64,000 nucleotides of DNA from Tropicibacter sp. Alg240-R139. GTDB taxonomy: Bacteria; Pseudomonadota; Alphaproteobacteria; Rhodobacterales; Rhodobacteraceae. The stretch covers positions 669,249 through 733,248 of the forward strand of contig NZ_UNRA01000002.1 of the NCBI RefSeq assembly GCF_900537075.1, written 5' to 3'. Below the pieces are notes generated by a model. It was not told the origin of the DNA, searched no databases, and saw nothing but the letters and a program-made list of their open reading frames with translations. The position numbers and the translations under genes were made by a program. Positions 37,258 to 44,865 of this stretch are shown one piece after another; within the stretch, counting starts at the first letter, position 1; each line of letters starts with the position of its first letter.

Positions 37258-38259
37258 ATGCTGGATCTTCCAACAATATGGGCGGGGATCATCGCCTTTG
37301 CCGTGCTGACCTATGTAGTGCTGGACGGCTTTGATCTGGGCATCGGCATCCTGTTTCCCTTTGCCAAAGCCAAAAAGGATCGCGACGTGATGATGAACTC
37401 TGTCGCGCCTGTCTGGGACGGGAATGAAACCTGGTTGGTGATGGGTGGCGGCGGGCTGTTTGCGGTGTTCCCTGTCGCCTATGCCATCGTCATGCCCGCG
37501 CTTTACATGCCGATCATCGTCATGCTTCTGGCATTGGTGTTTAGAGGTGTGGCCTTTGAATACCGCTGGCGCACAGAGCGGTGGCGAGGCGTTTGGGACG
37601 CGGCCTTTATTGGTGGTTCAACCGTGGCTGCTTTTTGTCAGGGGGTGGCGCTTGGCGCACTGGTGCAGGGGATAGAGGTCGTTGACCGGGCATATGCGGG
37701 CGGATGGTGGGACTGGCTATCGCCGTTCTCGATCGTGACTGGCTTCGCATTGGTCGTCGGTTACGCGCTGTTGGGAGCAACCTGGTTGGTCATGAAGACC
37801 GAAGGAGAACTGCAGCACACAATGCGAGCACGTGCCTTACCGCTGGGGGGCATAACTTTTGCCCTAATCGGTGCGGTCAGCCTGTGGACCCCGTTCCACG
37901 ATGAAGTCTATTTTCAGCGCTGGCTGACGTTCCCGGCAATCCTATATTCCGGCATTGTGCCTGTGCTGTTGGCATTTGCGGGATATGTGCTGTATCGGGG
38001 GCTGAAGTCCGGGCACGACTATGTCCCGTTTTTGGCCAGCCAATCGGTTTTTGTTATCAGCTTCATAGGAATTGGGATCAGCTTTTATCCGACAATGGTG
38101 CCGCCTTCGGTTACCATTCAACAAGCCGCCGCCCCGGACGAAAGCCTGGCCTTTGCGCTGGTGGGGACAGTCATTCTGGTGCCGATGATTTTGGTTTATA
38201 CGGCCTATGCTTATTGGGTGTTCCGCGGCAAGATCGACCCTGATGCAGGCTATCACTAA
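37258..38259 (+). CDS. cydB: cytochrome bd-type ubiquinol oxidase subunit II (CioB-like)
   Basis: 333-aa polytopic partner of CydA. The N-terminus has VLDGFDLGIGILFPF, then WDGNETWLVMGGGGLFAVFP near 55, both diagnostic of CydB; PTMVPPSVTIQQAAAPDESL lies near 280. The stop overlaps the start of a 36-aa accessory protein (TAATG). Confidence 0.95.
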   Translation: MLDLPTIWAGIIAFAVLTYVVLDGFDLGIGILFPFAKAKKDRDVMMNSVAPVWDGNETWLVMGGGGLFAVFPVAYAIVMPALYMPIIVMLLALVFRGVAFEYRWRTERWRGVWDAAFIGGSTVAAFCQGVALGALVQGIEVVDRAYAGGWWDWLSPFSIVTGFALVVGYALLGATWLVMKTEGELQHTMRARALPLGGITFALIGAVSLWTPFHDEVYFQRWLTFPAILYSGIVPVLLAFAGYVLYRGLKSGHDYVPFLASQSVFVISFIGIGISFYPTMVPPSVTIQQAAAPDESLAFALVGTVILVPMILVYTAYAYWVFRGKIDPDAGYH

Positions 38260-38369
38260 TGGTGCGCCAGAGGTGGAGACGTCTAGTATGGTTTGTGCTG
38301 ATCTGGGGGGCATCCGTGTTGAGCATGATGGCAATTGCCGGAGCGATCCGCCTTTTGATCGTCAACTAA
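38259..38369 (+). CDS. DUF2474 small bd-oxidase-associated membrane protein
   Basis: 36 aa: a basic start (MVRQRWRRL) and one hydrophobic helix WFVLIWGASVLSMMAIAGAI ending in RLLIVN. This matches the DUF2474 family encoded right after CioAB-type cydB genes, analogous in place to CydX. Its ATG shares one base with the cydB stop, which implies translational coupling. Assembly or stability of the oxidase is the likely role. Confidence 0.9.
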   Translation: MVRQRWRRLVWFVLIWGASVLSMMAIAGAIRLLIVN

Positions 38370-38618
38370 GCACCTCTCCGGCACGAAGCTTTGCCAGTGT
38401 CGGCGCCAATCTGTAACGAGGTAAACACCGGACTCATCCTTTGCGTGCTCAGGACTGTTTTTGCACTGCCAAATCGTCCCGCTGTCGTTCGAAACAAGAA
38501 GGGACACGACACGGCGATGCATTCATTACGGTGGAGGCTTCAGGTTTGTCTCCGGAACCTGATTTTGCCTCTTGCGGTCAATCCCGGATTGGTGTTAATC
38601 GCCCCAAACAGCAAGAGT
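38370..38618. other. intergenic region between cydB operon and tRNA-Thr
   Basis: 249 bases with no gene I can support. It should contain the end of the cyd transcript and the tRNA promoter, but no clear terminator or promoter boxes are seen. Confidence 0.4.
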
Positions 38619-38694
38619 GCCCCTATAGCTCAGCTGGTAGAGCAACTGATTTGTAATCAGTAGGTCCGCGGTTCGAGTCCGTGTGGGGGCACCA
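38619..38694 (+). tRNA. tRNA-Thr (anticodon TGT)
   Basis: Cloverleaf: acceptor GCCCCTA with TGGGGGC, D-arm AGCTCAGCTGGTAGAGC, anticodon loop TTTGTAA (anticodon TGT at 38652-38654), T-arm CGGTTCGAGTCCG, and an encoded CCA at 38692-38694. An integrase gene begins 139 bases downstream, so the 3' end is the likely attachment site. Confidence 0.97.
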
Positions 38695-38832
38695 TTAAAA
38701 CGCTTAGTTTTCAAACACATCAAGTCAGTTATATATAGTTAAATCAGGTGCTTGCCCGATTTGTGGTTGGGTTTGATTGGTGTTGGAACGTAACGTGAAC
38801 CTTGTAAAAAATCGTCATTACAAGGAAAGCAA

Positions 38833-40065
38833 ATGCCCCATATTAAGTTCACAGATTCGACCCTCAAGACATTGGTCGTCGATAAGACAACATGGTTCAC
38901 CGATCCATCAAGCAAAGGCTTGCGCCTGTGCGTGACACTGGGCGGCACCAAAACTTGGTACGTCAACAAGTGGGACCCAACATCGCAAAAAACACGGTCG
39001 GTTAAGTTGGCCCAATGGGCGAACAAAGGTCCGCATTGCAGATGGGCCAAGGAACAAGTGGGCAAGATCGCTCATGATATTTCGACAGGCAATGTACGCA
39101 CGCGTGAGGAAAAAGAAGTTTCACAGGTCGCATTGGGTATTCCGACATTCCGCGATGCTTTGGAACAATACATCGAACACCGCACGACAGCGCGGCAGTC
39201 AGGTCGAGCGCGCATGATGGAGGGCACGGCATACGAATATCGTGGCTCGTTCAATAAGCATCTTGCGCGTTGGGCAGACGTCCATGTTGACGAACTGCCG
39301 GTACTCGAGATCAACCAATATCTTAACGCGATGCAGATCGACACGCCGAACGCGGCACATTTAGCGGCATCAGTGGCCGGGGCCACTGTTCGGTTCATCA
39401 ACAGGCTATGCGCTCTTGCATTGCCGATTCCATCACTGCTCGACGGAACACGGATGAAGTCGCGCGTCCAGACCGGCAAGCTCGACATGTCGGTGCCTTG
39501 GGCGGATCGGAAAGCAGAAATTGACGCGATCAAGAATTAGCATATCAGGCTGGCGTGGATGATCACTTGGTACACGGGCTTTCGTGGTCGCGGACTGCGG
39601 GCGCTGACGTGGGACCGCGTTGATCTTGAGCAAGGCGCAGTCACGTTCAATAGGTTGAAACGGCAGGAAGTCGAGCGGGAGATTGTGATTGCCGACGATG
39701 TCGTCAGGCTGTTTAAACGCCTCAACGAGATCAAGGTCGATGATTGCGACTGGGTGTTTCCGAGCAGACGGGCCCTTTCGGGTGTATGCGGTCACTTAGA
39801 CGTGTTGGACCGATTGCCAACGACGGCAGCGGACGACCTGCGACACCTGTGGATGTCAACGGCAAGAGAGGTTGCACCGCGACATGTTCATAGGTGGTTG
39901 GCGCAGCAGACTATGACGGACAACGATCTACGTATGCTCGGCCATTACGGTGCGCCGACACATGATGAACAATTGCGGTCAGCCAATTCCATTGCCGCCG
40001 CGATCATTGCCCAATTCGGGATAACACCTTCTTCCGTTATTGAATTGAAACGGAAGCACGCTTAA
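38833..40065 (+). pseudogene. tyrosine-type phage integrase, interrupted
   Basis: An ATG with AAGGA upstream opens a 235-codon reading frame with the DUF4102-like N-terminus seen in tRNA-targeting integrases. It stops at TAG 38538+1000 (38...40 of line: 39538-39540) and continues in the same frame from 39541 to 40065. The second part has the first catalytic Arg in TGFRGRGLRALTWD. Its box II reads ADDLRHLW, lacking the usual His, and MLGHYGAPTHDEQL lacks a Tyr at the nucleophile position. Nonsense mutation plus lost catalytic residues argue for decay; read-through is unlikely to help. Confidence 0.85.
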
Positions 40066-40195
40066 ATGTCGACGACATATGCCGCTGTGTGCGGGGATAA
40101 TGACCTGACTGTGCACGGTAGGCCGAACGCGCAAACGGGCATTCGCTCAGGAGCAGGAGGCGCGCCGGTCATTGGTTTCATCTAAGGAAAAGCCA

Positions 40196-40423
40196 ATGAC
40201 TATTGAAGAACTAAGCGAGCGAATTGCCGCTTTGCACGACGACCTTATCCGGTCAAACCCACCTCAAGTAATGACATGCGAACAAGCCGCACAGTTTCTT
40301 TCTGTCACCACGGACACAATGTTTCGGTGGCGCAAGGATGGTGTCGGCCCGTCATATTTTCAGCCAAATTCGCGGCTAATCAAGTACTTATTGAAGGACC
40401 TCGTGTCGTGGTTGGAGGAGTAA
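40196..40423 (+). CDS. excisionase-like helix-turn-helix protein
   Basis: 75 aa. After a helical N-terminus, MTCEQAAQFLSVTTDTMFRWRKDG is a MerR/AlpA-type (HTH_17) DNA-binding motif, followed by LIKYLLKDLVSWLEE. Small proteins like this often act as excisionases or plasmid regulators. The ATG at 40196 has AAGGA 7 bases upstream; an in-frame TTG lies at 40172. It follows the integrase remnant by 130 bases. Confidence 0.75.
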   Translation: MTIEELSERIAALHDDLIRSNPPQVMTCEQAAQFLSVTTDTMFRWRKDGVGPSYFQPNSRLIKYLLKDLVSWLEE

Positions 40424-40754
40424 ATCCTCTGCTGCGCATATCGGCGCTGGACAACGTCGACCGCCAGCAGATGGAGCTCCAGCTCTTGGCCTCACTGTTT
40501 CTGCAAGCTGATAACAATCGTGTCCAAGGGCTGCTTGACGGCGGCATTGACCTTTTCGTGGCGGCAGGGTTTTTGCGTTCGAGCGAAAGCGGCCGACCTT
40601 GGGCGAGATCTACTGCATCACAGCATCAGGCGGTGACAAGCAAAAGGAATATCGCCGCCGCGCCGACGAGGTGGTCAACCCGGCCGCCAAGCTGATCTTC
40701 ATGCGCATGAGGCAACCAACAGAGCGCAAGTGGAAATGGTAGAAAGAAAACGGA
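40424..40754. other. stretch without a supported gene; possible coding remnant
   Basis: 331 bases. A plus-strand frame from about 40556 to 40742 reads PFRGGRVFAFERKRPTLGE and further to ERKWKW and a stop, without a start codon, and resembles the tail of a lost gene. I cannot assign it. It lies at the edge of the damaged VirB locus and fits a deletion scar. Confidence 0.35.
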
Positions 40755-41105
40755 TCATCGAATTGCCTCCAGATCAAATTGCATGAAGTCTTGTTCGCCC
40801 GCCTGAGCGGCCGCCATGGCCAGTTCTGCGGCGCTAAGCGGGCGGGTATGGGCGGCCTTGAGCCGTGTGCGGATCGCGATCAGGCGGGCGAGTTCGGCCC
40901 GCTCATAGGTGTTAAGCGACATGGCCGCGTGAATGTCATCTGTCTCGCCAATGCGGGTAATGATGTCCTGCACGCGCAGCGCGGCCGCTTGCACCGAGAC
41001 CAAGGAGTAGGCCAGATCGGCAATGATGATCGCCGGCCAGCTCTGGACCCACGGAAACAACAACAAAAACCCGAAGAGCCAAACCATGGCATACATGATC
41101 GGCAA
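40755..41105 (-). pseudogene. VirB3-like fragment joined to an unrelated C-terminus
   Basis: The first part reads RLFLGLIRPPKLIGLPIMY and then a hydrophobic segment, a good VirB3 N-terminus, but the in-frame sequence upstream of 41105 has no ATG/GTG/TTG; the expected start position (41162-41160) is ATA. After about residue 35 the sequence departs from VirB3 into a helical part (IGETDDIHAAMSLNTYERAE) unlike that family; it could be the tail of a VirB5-like protein. No VirB4 follows. The simplest reading is an internal deletion fusing two genes. Confidence 0.6.
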
Positions 41106-41178
41106 GCCGATGAGCTTTGGCGGCCGGATCAGGCCCAGGAAGAGGCGGGTTTGCGTTGCTATGCCGGATCTACGCGCC

Positions 41179-41460
41179 TCAGATGGCGGTCACGATGGTT
41201 GGTGCAGCAGCGATGCCTGCAATGGCAACCAGCACCCAGAGGGCTTGGCGGAAATCCAGAATGCCAAAGAGCCAAGAGAGGAACACACCGATCAGGGCCA
41301 AGGTGCCCATGACTATACCCAGGGGACCGGTGATCGTATCGACGATGCCCTGCAAAAGGTTCTGCACCGGCGAAAGGTCAATGCTCTGCGCAAAGGCCGG
41401 GTTGGCAATCATCAAGCTGGCCAGAGCCAGCGACAGGATCGTGCGGAATTGAATGTGCAT
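41179..41460 (-). CDS. virB2: VirB2/TrbC-family pilin subunit
   Basis: 93 aa. Signal peptide LSLALASLMIANPAFAQ (cleavage near residue 25), then two hydrophobic helices (LGIVMGTLALIGVFLSWLFG and ALWVLVAIAGIAAAP) typical of conjugative pilin VirB2/TrbC. It would form the pilus of a type IV secretion system. Its start overlaps the VirB1-like stop by one base. Other secretion genes are truncated or missing, so the system is unlikely to be functional. Confidence 0.88.
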   Translation of the reverse strand: MHIQFRTILSLALASLMIANPAFAQSIDLSPVQNLLQGIVDTITGPLGIVMGTLALIGVFLSWLFGILDFRQALWVLVAIAGIAAAPTIVTAI

Positions 41461-42200
41461 CAGGAGGCTCCAGTCAGTCGATCACGCACGGCCATGACGC
41501 GGAGCACGTGATTTTGGGTTTCTCGGTAGGGAGGGATGCCGCCATAACGGGCGACCGCGTCGGGTCCGGCGTTATAGGCAGCGAGCGCGAGTTCGGGCGT
41601 GCCGAATTGTGCAAGCATCATCAGAAGGTAACGGGCGGAGCCATCCAGATTGGCCTGCCAGTCATGCGGATCCACACCAAGCTGCGCGGCCGTAGCTGGC
41701 ATCAGCTGTCCGAGGCCGATAGCACCTGCGGAGCTGCGCGCATTCGGGCGATAGGCGCTTTCAATCTCAATATTGGCTTGGAAGAGCACCTGCCACTCCG
41801 TCACGGACAGGCCAGCGCGGCGTAGTGCGGGGTGTCCGCCATAGCGATGCGCGGTGCTTTTAAGGGCTGTGAGGATCTCGGGGTGGGGAACCGCGCGGGT
41901 GGGTGCAGGAGGCGGATCTTCAGGCTGAGGCGCTGCGAACACGATCAGCTCTGGTGGGTTTGCTCCAATCCCGTCGACGTAGCTCTGCGCGAAACCTGAT
42001 TGCGGTGCTTTGGTCTCGAGCTGGCCATCGGCCCGCATGGAAAGCACGAAGCCTTCAGAATGGGCGGGTGCTGCAAGGAATGCTGCAAGGACAGCAAGTG
42101 GCTTAGCCCGCGTCGTCCAAATTGTGAGAGGCGATCTTGCCTTCGAGCATCGGGATCGAGACGACCGAAACTCCAAGTCCTGCAAGGAAGCTGGATAAGC
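41460..42200 (-). CDS. virB1: VirB1-like lytic transglycosylase
   Basis: About 247 aa with uncertain start. A signal-peptide-like AKPLAVLAAFLAAPAHS lies about 35 residues in. The SLT domain covers the C-terminal half with catalytic Glu in NIEIESAYRPNA, then GAIGLGQLMPATAAQLG and LALAAYNAGPDAVARYGG. It would cut peptidoglycan locally for secretion-system assembly. The ATG at 42200 is the nearest standard start, but it lies inside the preceding gene; a rare start nearer the signal peptide (about 42115) is possible. Confidence 0.8.
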   Translation of the reverse strand, partial: AYPASLQDLEFRSSRSRCSKARSPLTIWTTRAKPLAVLAAFLAAPAHSEGFVLSMRADGQLETKAPQSGFAQSYVDGIGANPPELIVFAAPQPEDPPPAPTRAVPHPEILTALKSTAHRYGGHPALRRAGLSVTEWQVLFQANIEIESAYRPNARSSAGAIGLGQLMPATAAQLGVDPHDWQANLDGSARYLLMMLAQFGTPELALAAYNAGPDAVARYGGIPPYRETQNHVLRVMAVRDRLTGAS

Positions 42201-42429
42201 CATTGATAGTCTTGAATTCTCGGGCGGCCATATTGTTGCGCGCGGTAACCAGCAGGCGGCGCGTCTCGCCGTCTGGCGAAACGCAATGCACGGTCCAAAC
42301 TCCGGACCACTGAGCACCTGTACGTGTGGGCGTAACCCGGCACACAACATCCGCCGAATGACCCTCGGCAAGCAGCGTGCGCAACCCGTCTTCACTGACA
42401 ACATTAGGGGCGTCTTGCATCAAATTCAT
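42103..42429 (-). CDS. hypothetical protein of the VirB locus
   Basis: 108 aa starting MNLMQDAPNVVSEDGL. It contains VWTVHCVSPDGETRRLLVTARNN and a Gly/Leu-rich C-terminal part (GLSSFLAGLGVS). I do not recognise the family. It is the first minus-strand gene of the virB block and overlaps the 5' end of virB1. ATG at 42429 has AAGG 9 bases before it; ATG 42456 is an alternative. A palindromic promoter region lies upstream. Confidence 0.65.
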   Translation of the reverse strand: MNLMQDAPNVVSEDGLRTLLAEGHSADVVCRVTPTRTGAQWSGVWTVHCVSPDGETRRLLVTARNNMAAREFKTINGLSSFLAGLGVSVVSIPMLEGKIASHNLDDAG

Positions 42430-42490
42430 AGGATCGAGCCTTGCAGAATTGTGCATTGGCCCGGCAGTCTCTCATGGACTACCGAGCCGA

Positions 42491-42538
42491 TGCAATATTA
42501 TAATGTTGCAATCAATAGGTTCAATTTGAGTTATTGAT
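42491..42538. promoter_or_regulatory. palindrome plus AGTTATTGAT module, divergent promoter of the VirB remnant
   Basis: TGCAATATTATAATGTTGCA (42491-42510) is a 20-base palindrome with one mismatched pair. It is followed by AATCAATAGG and AGTTATTGAT (42529-42538); ATCAATA and TATTGAT form a second inverted repeat. The same arrangement occurs at 57284-57330. It is AT-rich against the surrounding GC-rich DNA and lies between divergent genes, so an operator/promoter role is likely. Confidence 0.6.
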
Positions 42539-42592
42539 CCTATTATGCGTTGAAACGAATTTACTGCAACGGAGTGGCTGAGCCAAGATAAT

Positions 42593-42880
42593 ATGGCGCT
42601 TTTGAAACAAACGTGGGCGGTTATGGTCCTTCTAAGCTGGGGATCTGCTTCGGCCGCGGGCAGTTGCCTGCCGCCTGTGCAGCCCTGGATGCCGACTAAT
42701 GCGGATGACGTGCAGGAATATGCTGACCTGTTGAGGCGCGATGCGGAGACGTATTTTGCCGATGTCGAGCGGTACTTCCGTTGTCTAGATCAGCAGCGGC
42801 GTGAGGTCTTCGAGCAGGCGCGCGAGATCAGCGAAGAGTACGCGCGCGTTTTGGAGCTTGTGGACAGCGTGAGGAAATAA
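42593..42880 (+). CDS. small exported protein next to virB genes
   Basis: 95 aa with a signal peptide (VMVLLSWGSASAAG, cleavage near residue 22). The mature part has a Cys-Pro start (CLPP), one more Cys (FRCLDQQ) and a charged amphipathic helix (RREVFEQAREISEEYARVLEL). No known family recognised. It is divergent from the virB block and shares the AT-rich promoter module at 42491-42538. Confidence 0.65.
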   Translation: MALLKQTWAVMVLLSWGSASAAGSCLPPVQPWMPTNADDVQEYADLLRRDAETYFADVERYFRCLDQQRREVFEQAREISEEYARVLELVDSVRK

Positions 42881-43026
42881 CGCCCGTCCTCACGTGGAGA
42901 AAGCTGCCGTTCAATAAGGCGGCGGCGAAGGTCGCCAGTGCGGACAAAGCAGTCTTTCGCTGCAAGTGCGCTTCCCTCTTGCGGCCAGTCTAGTGGAAGT
43001 TCTTTGGGATGAGACGGTACAACGCC

Positions 43027-44658
43027 TTATCTAAGGATAGCTTTGGCCGTCGCCAAGTTTGTCCATGGATCGTGCTGGCCAAAGTACATCGCAGGAGGTT
43101 CTATCGAGGCGTTCACCAGCCCTTTGATCGCCAAGATCGCCCCGAGGACGCTGTACTCGGTGGTGAACACGATCCCGTCGGGGATCTCCACAAACTGCCC
43201 CAGCAATGCGAAGTTCTGAGACCCTTCGGGAATGACAGGTGGCCGGTCCCCTTCTGCACGAGGCAAAAACTGAGAAATGCCATAGGGCAAGCGACAGGGC
43301 ACGCAGTACGAGGTGTCAAGGAGTTCTGCTTTTTCGTCCCCGTCCAGGTCGCCCCAGAGATGACCAAGGATCTCCTCCAGAATCTCGCGCCCTGTACACT
43401 CATACATTGGCTTTTTCACGAATTGCCCTTCGTTGTCCTCGCCGAGGGCTGAAACCCAGATCACGCAGGTGTCAGCGGCCTGTCCAGGATAAAAGGGTTG
43501 CCGATAGGTGTGCAGATGCAAGATCCAAGGTGAGTGCGTAAGGGGCAATGGGCTTTGCCGTCCCATCAACCGCTCTACGAGCCACTGGAACTTTCGCTCA
43601 AAAAGGCTGCCGCGGAAGGTCACAGTGCAATGCATCATCCTGGAGAGCGATACATCCCGCAGGAAGCGCTCAGGGCGGCCCAAGTCAGATTGCTTTGCCA
43701 CCAATTTCTGCCAGAGCAAGTACGCTCCGCCTGGCTTCTCCGGGGGCGACATCGAGACGGGTTGGTCGTGGGACCCATAGGCGTGGTTGGATACGATTGA
43801 ACCAATCGTCAAGAATGCCCTATCGTGCGGCTGAACCTCGATCGGGTCCATGACCTCACCGTCCGAGCTCTCCAAATGCAAGCGCTCAATCCAGCGCTGT
43901 GTACCGTCAACTTTGAAGTCCGCGTCCGTAACGCGGCAGTTATAGTGGATTTGAACGCCTTTCTCGGTCAACAAACGCAACGCCGGCAAGATGAAGGAAT
44001 GGTAATTGGTGTAGCGGGTACGCTCTAGCGAGGTCATCTTCTCCATATCGGACATCCGATGGAAGAACAGACGCATATAGCGCCGCATCTCGACCGCCGA
44101 GTGCCATGGCTGAAATGCGAAAAGGGCGCGCCACATGTACCAGTAGTTGCTGCGGAAAAATGCGTCACTGAAATAGTCGGTAATTTTGGCATCATAGGGA
44201 ATCGACGACTCGGGTGTCGCCATCAAGCGCGCCATCTGAACTGTCTCAATTGGGCCGAGGCCGAGGTCGTGGCCACTGTCCTTTTCGCCATCTGCATGCA
44301 GCAGGCGGACGACGGTATCGACCTGGCATTCTTCATGGTTGCGCTCATGATCGTCGAGGCAAGAACCATGTTCGTCATAGGGGATCAACGACCAGAGCTC
44401 TTTGGTGCAGCAGTAGACCTTGTCTTCGTACATCCGGCTGCCGCGCATGAAATAGACAGGCTTGCCGTCGACCATTTTCATTGAGGCATCCATCGAGCCG
44501 CCCACCAGATCTCGCTCCGGGTTTTGTTCGAAAATATGGATGTTCGCTGGATCAAAACCGGCTTTCTGTACAAGATAGACTGCGGCCGATATAGATCCGA
44601 GGCCCAGACCATTAAGATATACCTTGGCATTCTTGCTGCTATCTTGCGTTTGGCTCAT
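43027..44658 (-). CDS. ohyA: oleate hydratase (MCRA family)
   Basis: 543-aa FAD-dependent hydratase that adds water to the cis-9 double bond of oleic or palmitoleic acid to give 10-hydroxy fatty acids. The nucleotide-binding motif reads GLGLGSISAAVYL near residue 17. GGSMDAS near 52, RGSRMYEDKVYCCTKELW near 74 and FLPRAEGDRPPVIPEGSQNFALLGQFVE near 460 are hallmarks of the family. Length is slightly below the usual 570-600. The ATG at 44658 has GAGGAG 6 bases upstream. It stands alone between secretion-locus remnants and an IS, which suggests acquisition with the mobile region. Confidence 0.94.
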   Translation of the reverse strand: MSQTQDSSKNAKVYLNGLGLGSISAAVYLVQKAGFDPANIHIFEQNPERDLVGGSMDASMKMVDGKPVYFMRGSRMYEDKVYCCTKELWSLIPYDEHGSCLDDHERNHEECQVDTVVRLLHADGEKDSGHDLGLGPIETVQMARLMATPESSIPYDAKITDYFSDAFFRSNYWYMWRALFAFQPWHSAVEMRRYMRLFFHRMSDMEKMTSLERTRYTNYHSFILPALRLLTEKGVQIHYNCRVTDADFKVDGTQRWIERLHLESSDGEVMDPIEVQPHDRAFLTIGSIVSNHAYGSHDQPVSMSPPEKPGGAYLLWQKLVAKQSDLGRPERFLRDVSLSRMMHCTVTFRGSLFERKFQWLVERLMGRQSPLPLTHSPWILHLHTYRQPFYPGQAADTCVIWVSALGEDNEGQFVKKPMYECTGREILEEILGHLWGDLDGDEKAELLDTSYCVPCRLPYGISQFLPRAEGDRPPVIPEGSQNFALLGQFVEIPDGIVFTTEYSVLGAILAIKGLVNASIEPPAMYFGQHDPWTNLATAKAILR

Positions 44659-44865
44659 TCTACTCTCCTCGAATGTACAATAGAGTAAGGCCGTCAAAGC
44701 TGTTGGCAAGGTCGGGTTTTGTTCAGCCAACCGTTAACCCCCAGTTTATCTGATTGTTGTCGCGCTGAAGGCTTATTTGTCTCCACATTCCATACCGTTG
44801 GCTCTAGAGCGATCTTGCCGCACGAGCGAAGGGCGCGAATTTGATCTGACCGTTCGGGGCTGATT

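Larger units (their letters stand above)
38619..42880. mobile_element. remnant integrated element at tRNA-Thr
   Basis: A tRNA gene, a tyrosine integrase pseudogene, an excisionase-like HTH protein and parts of a VirB-type secretion locus follow one another. No direct repeat of the tRNA 3' end was noticed further right, so the far boundary is not defined; oleate hydratase and the IS (to 46384) may also belong to it. Confidence 0.6.
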
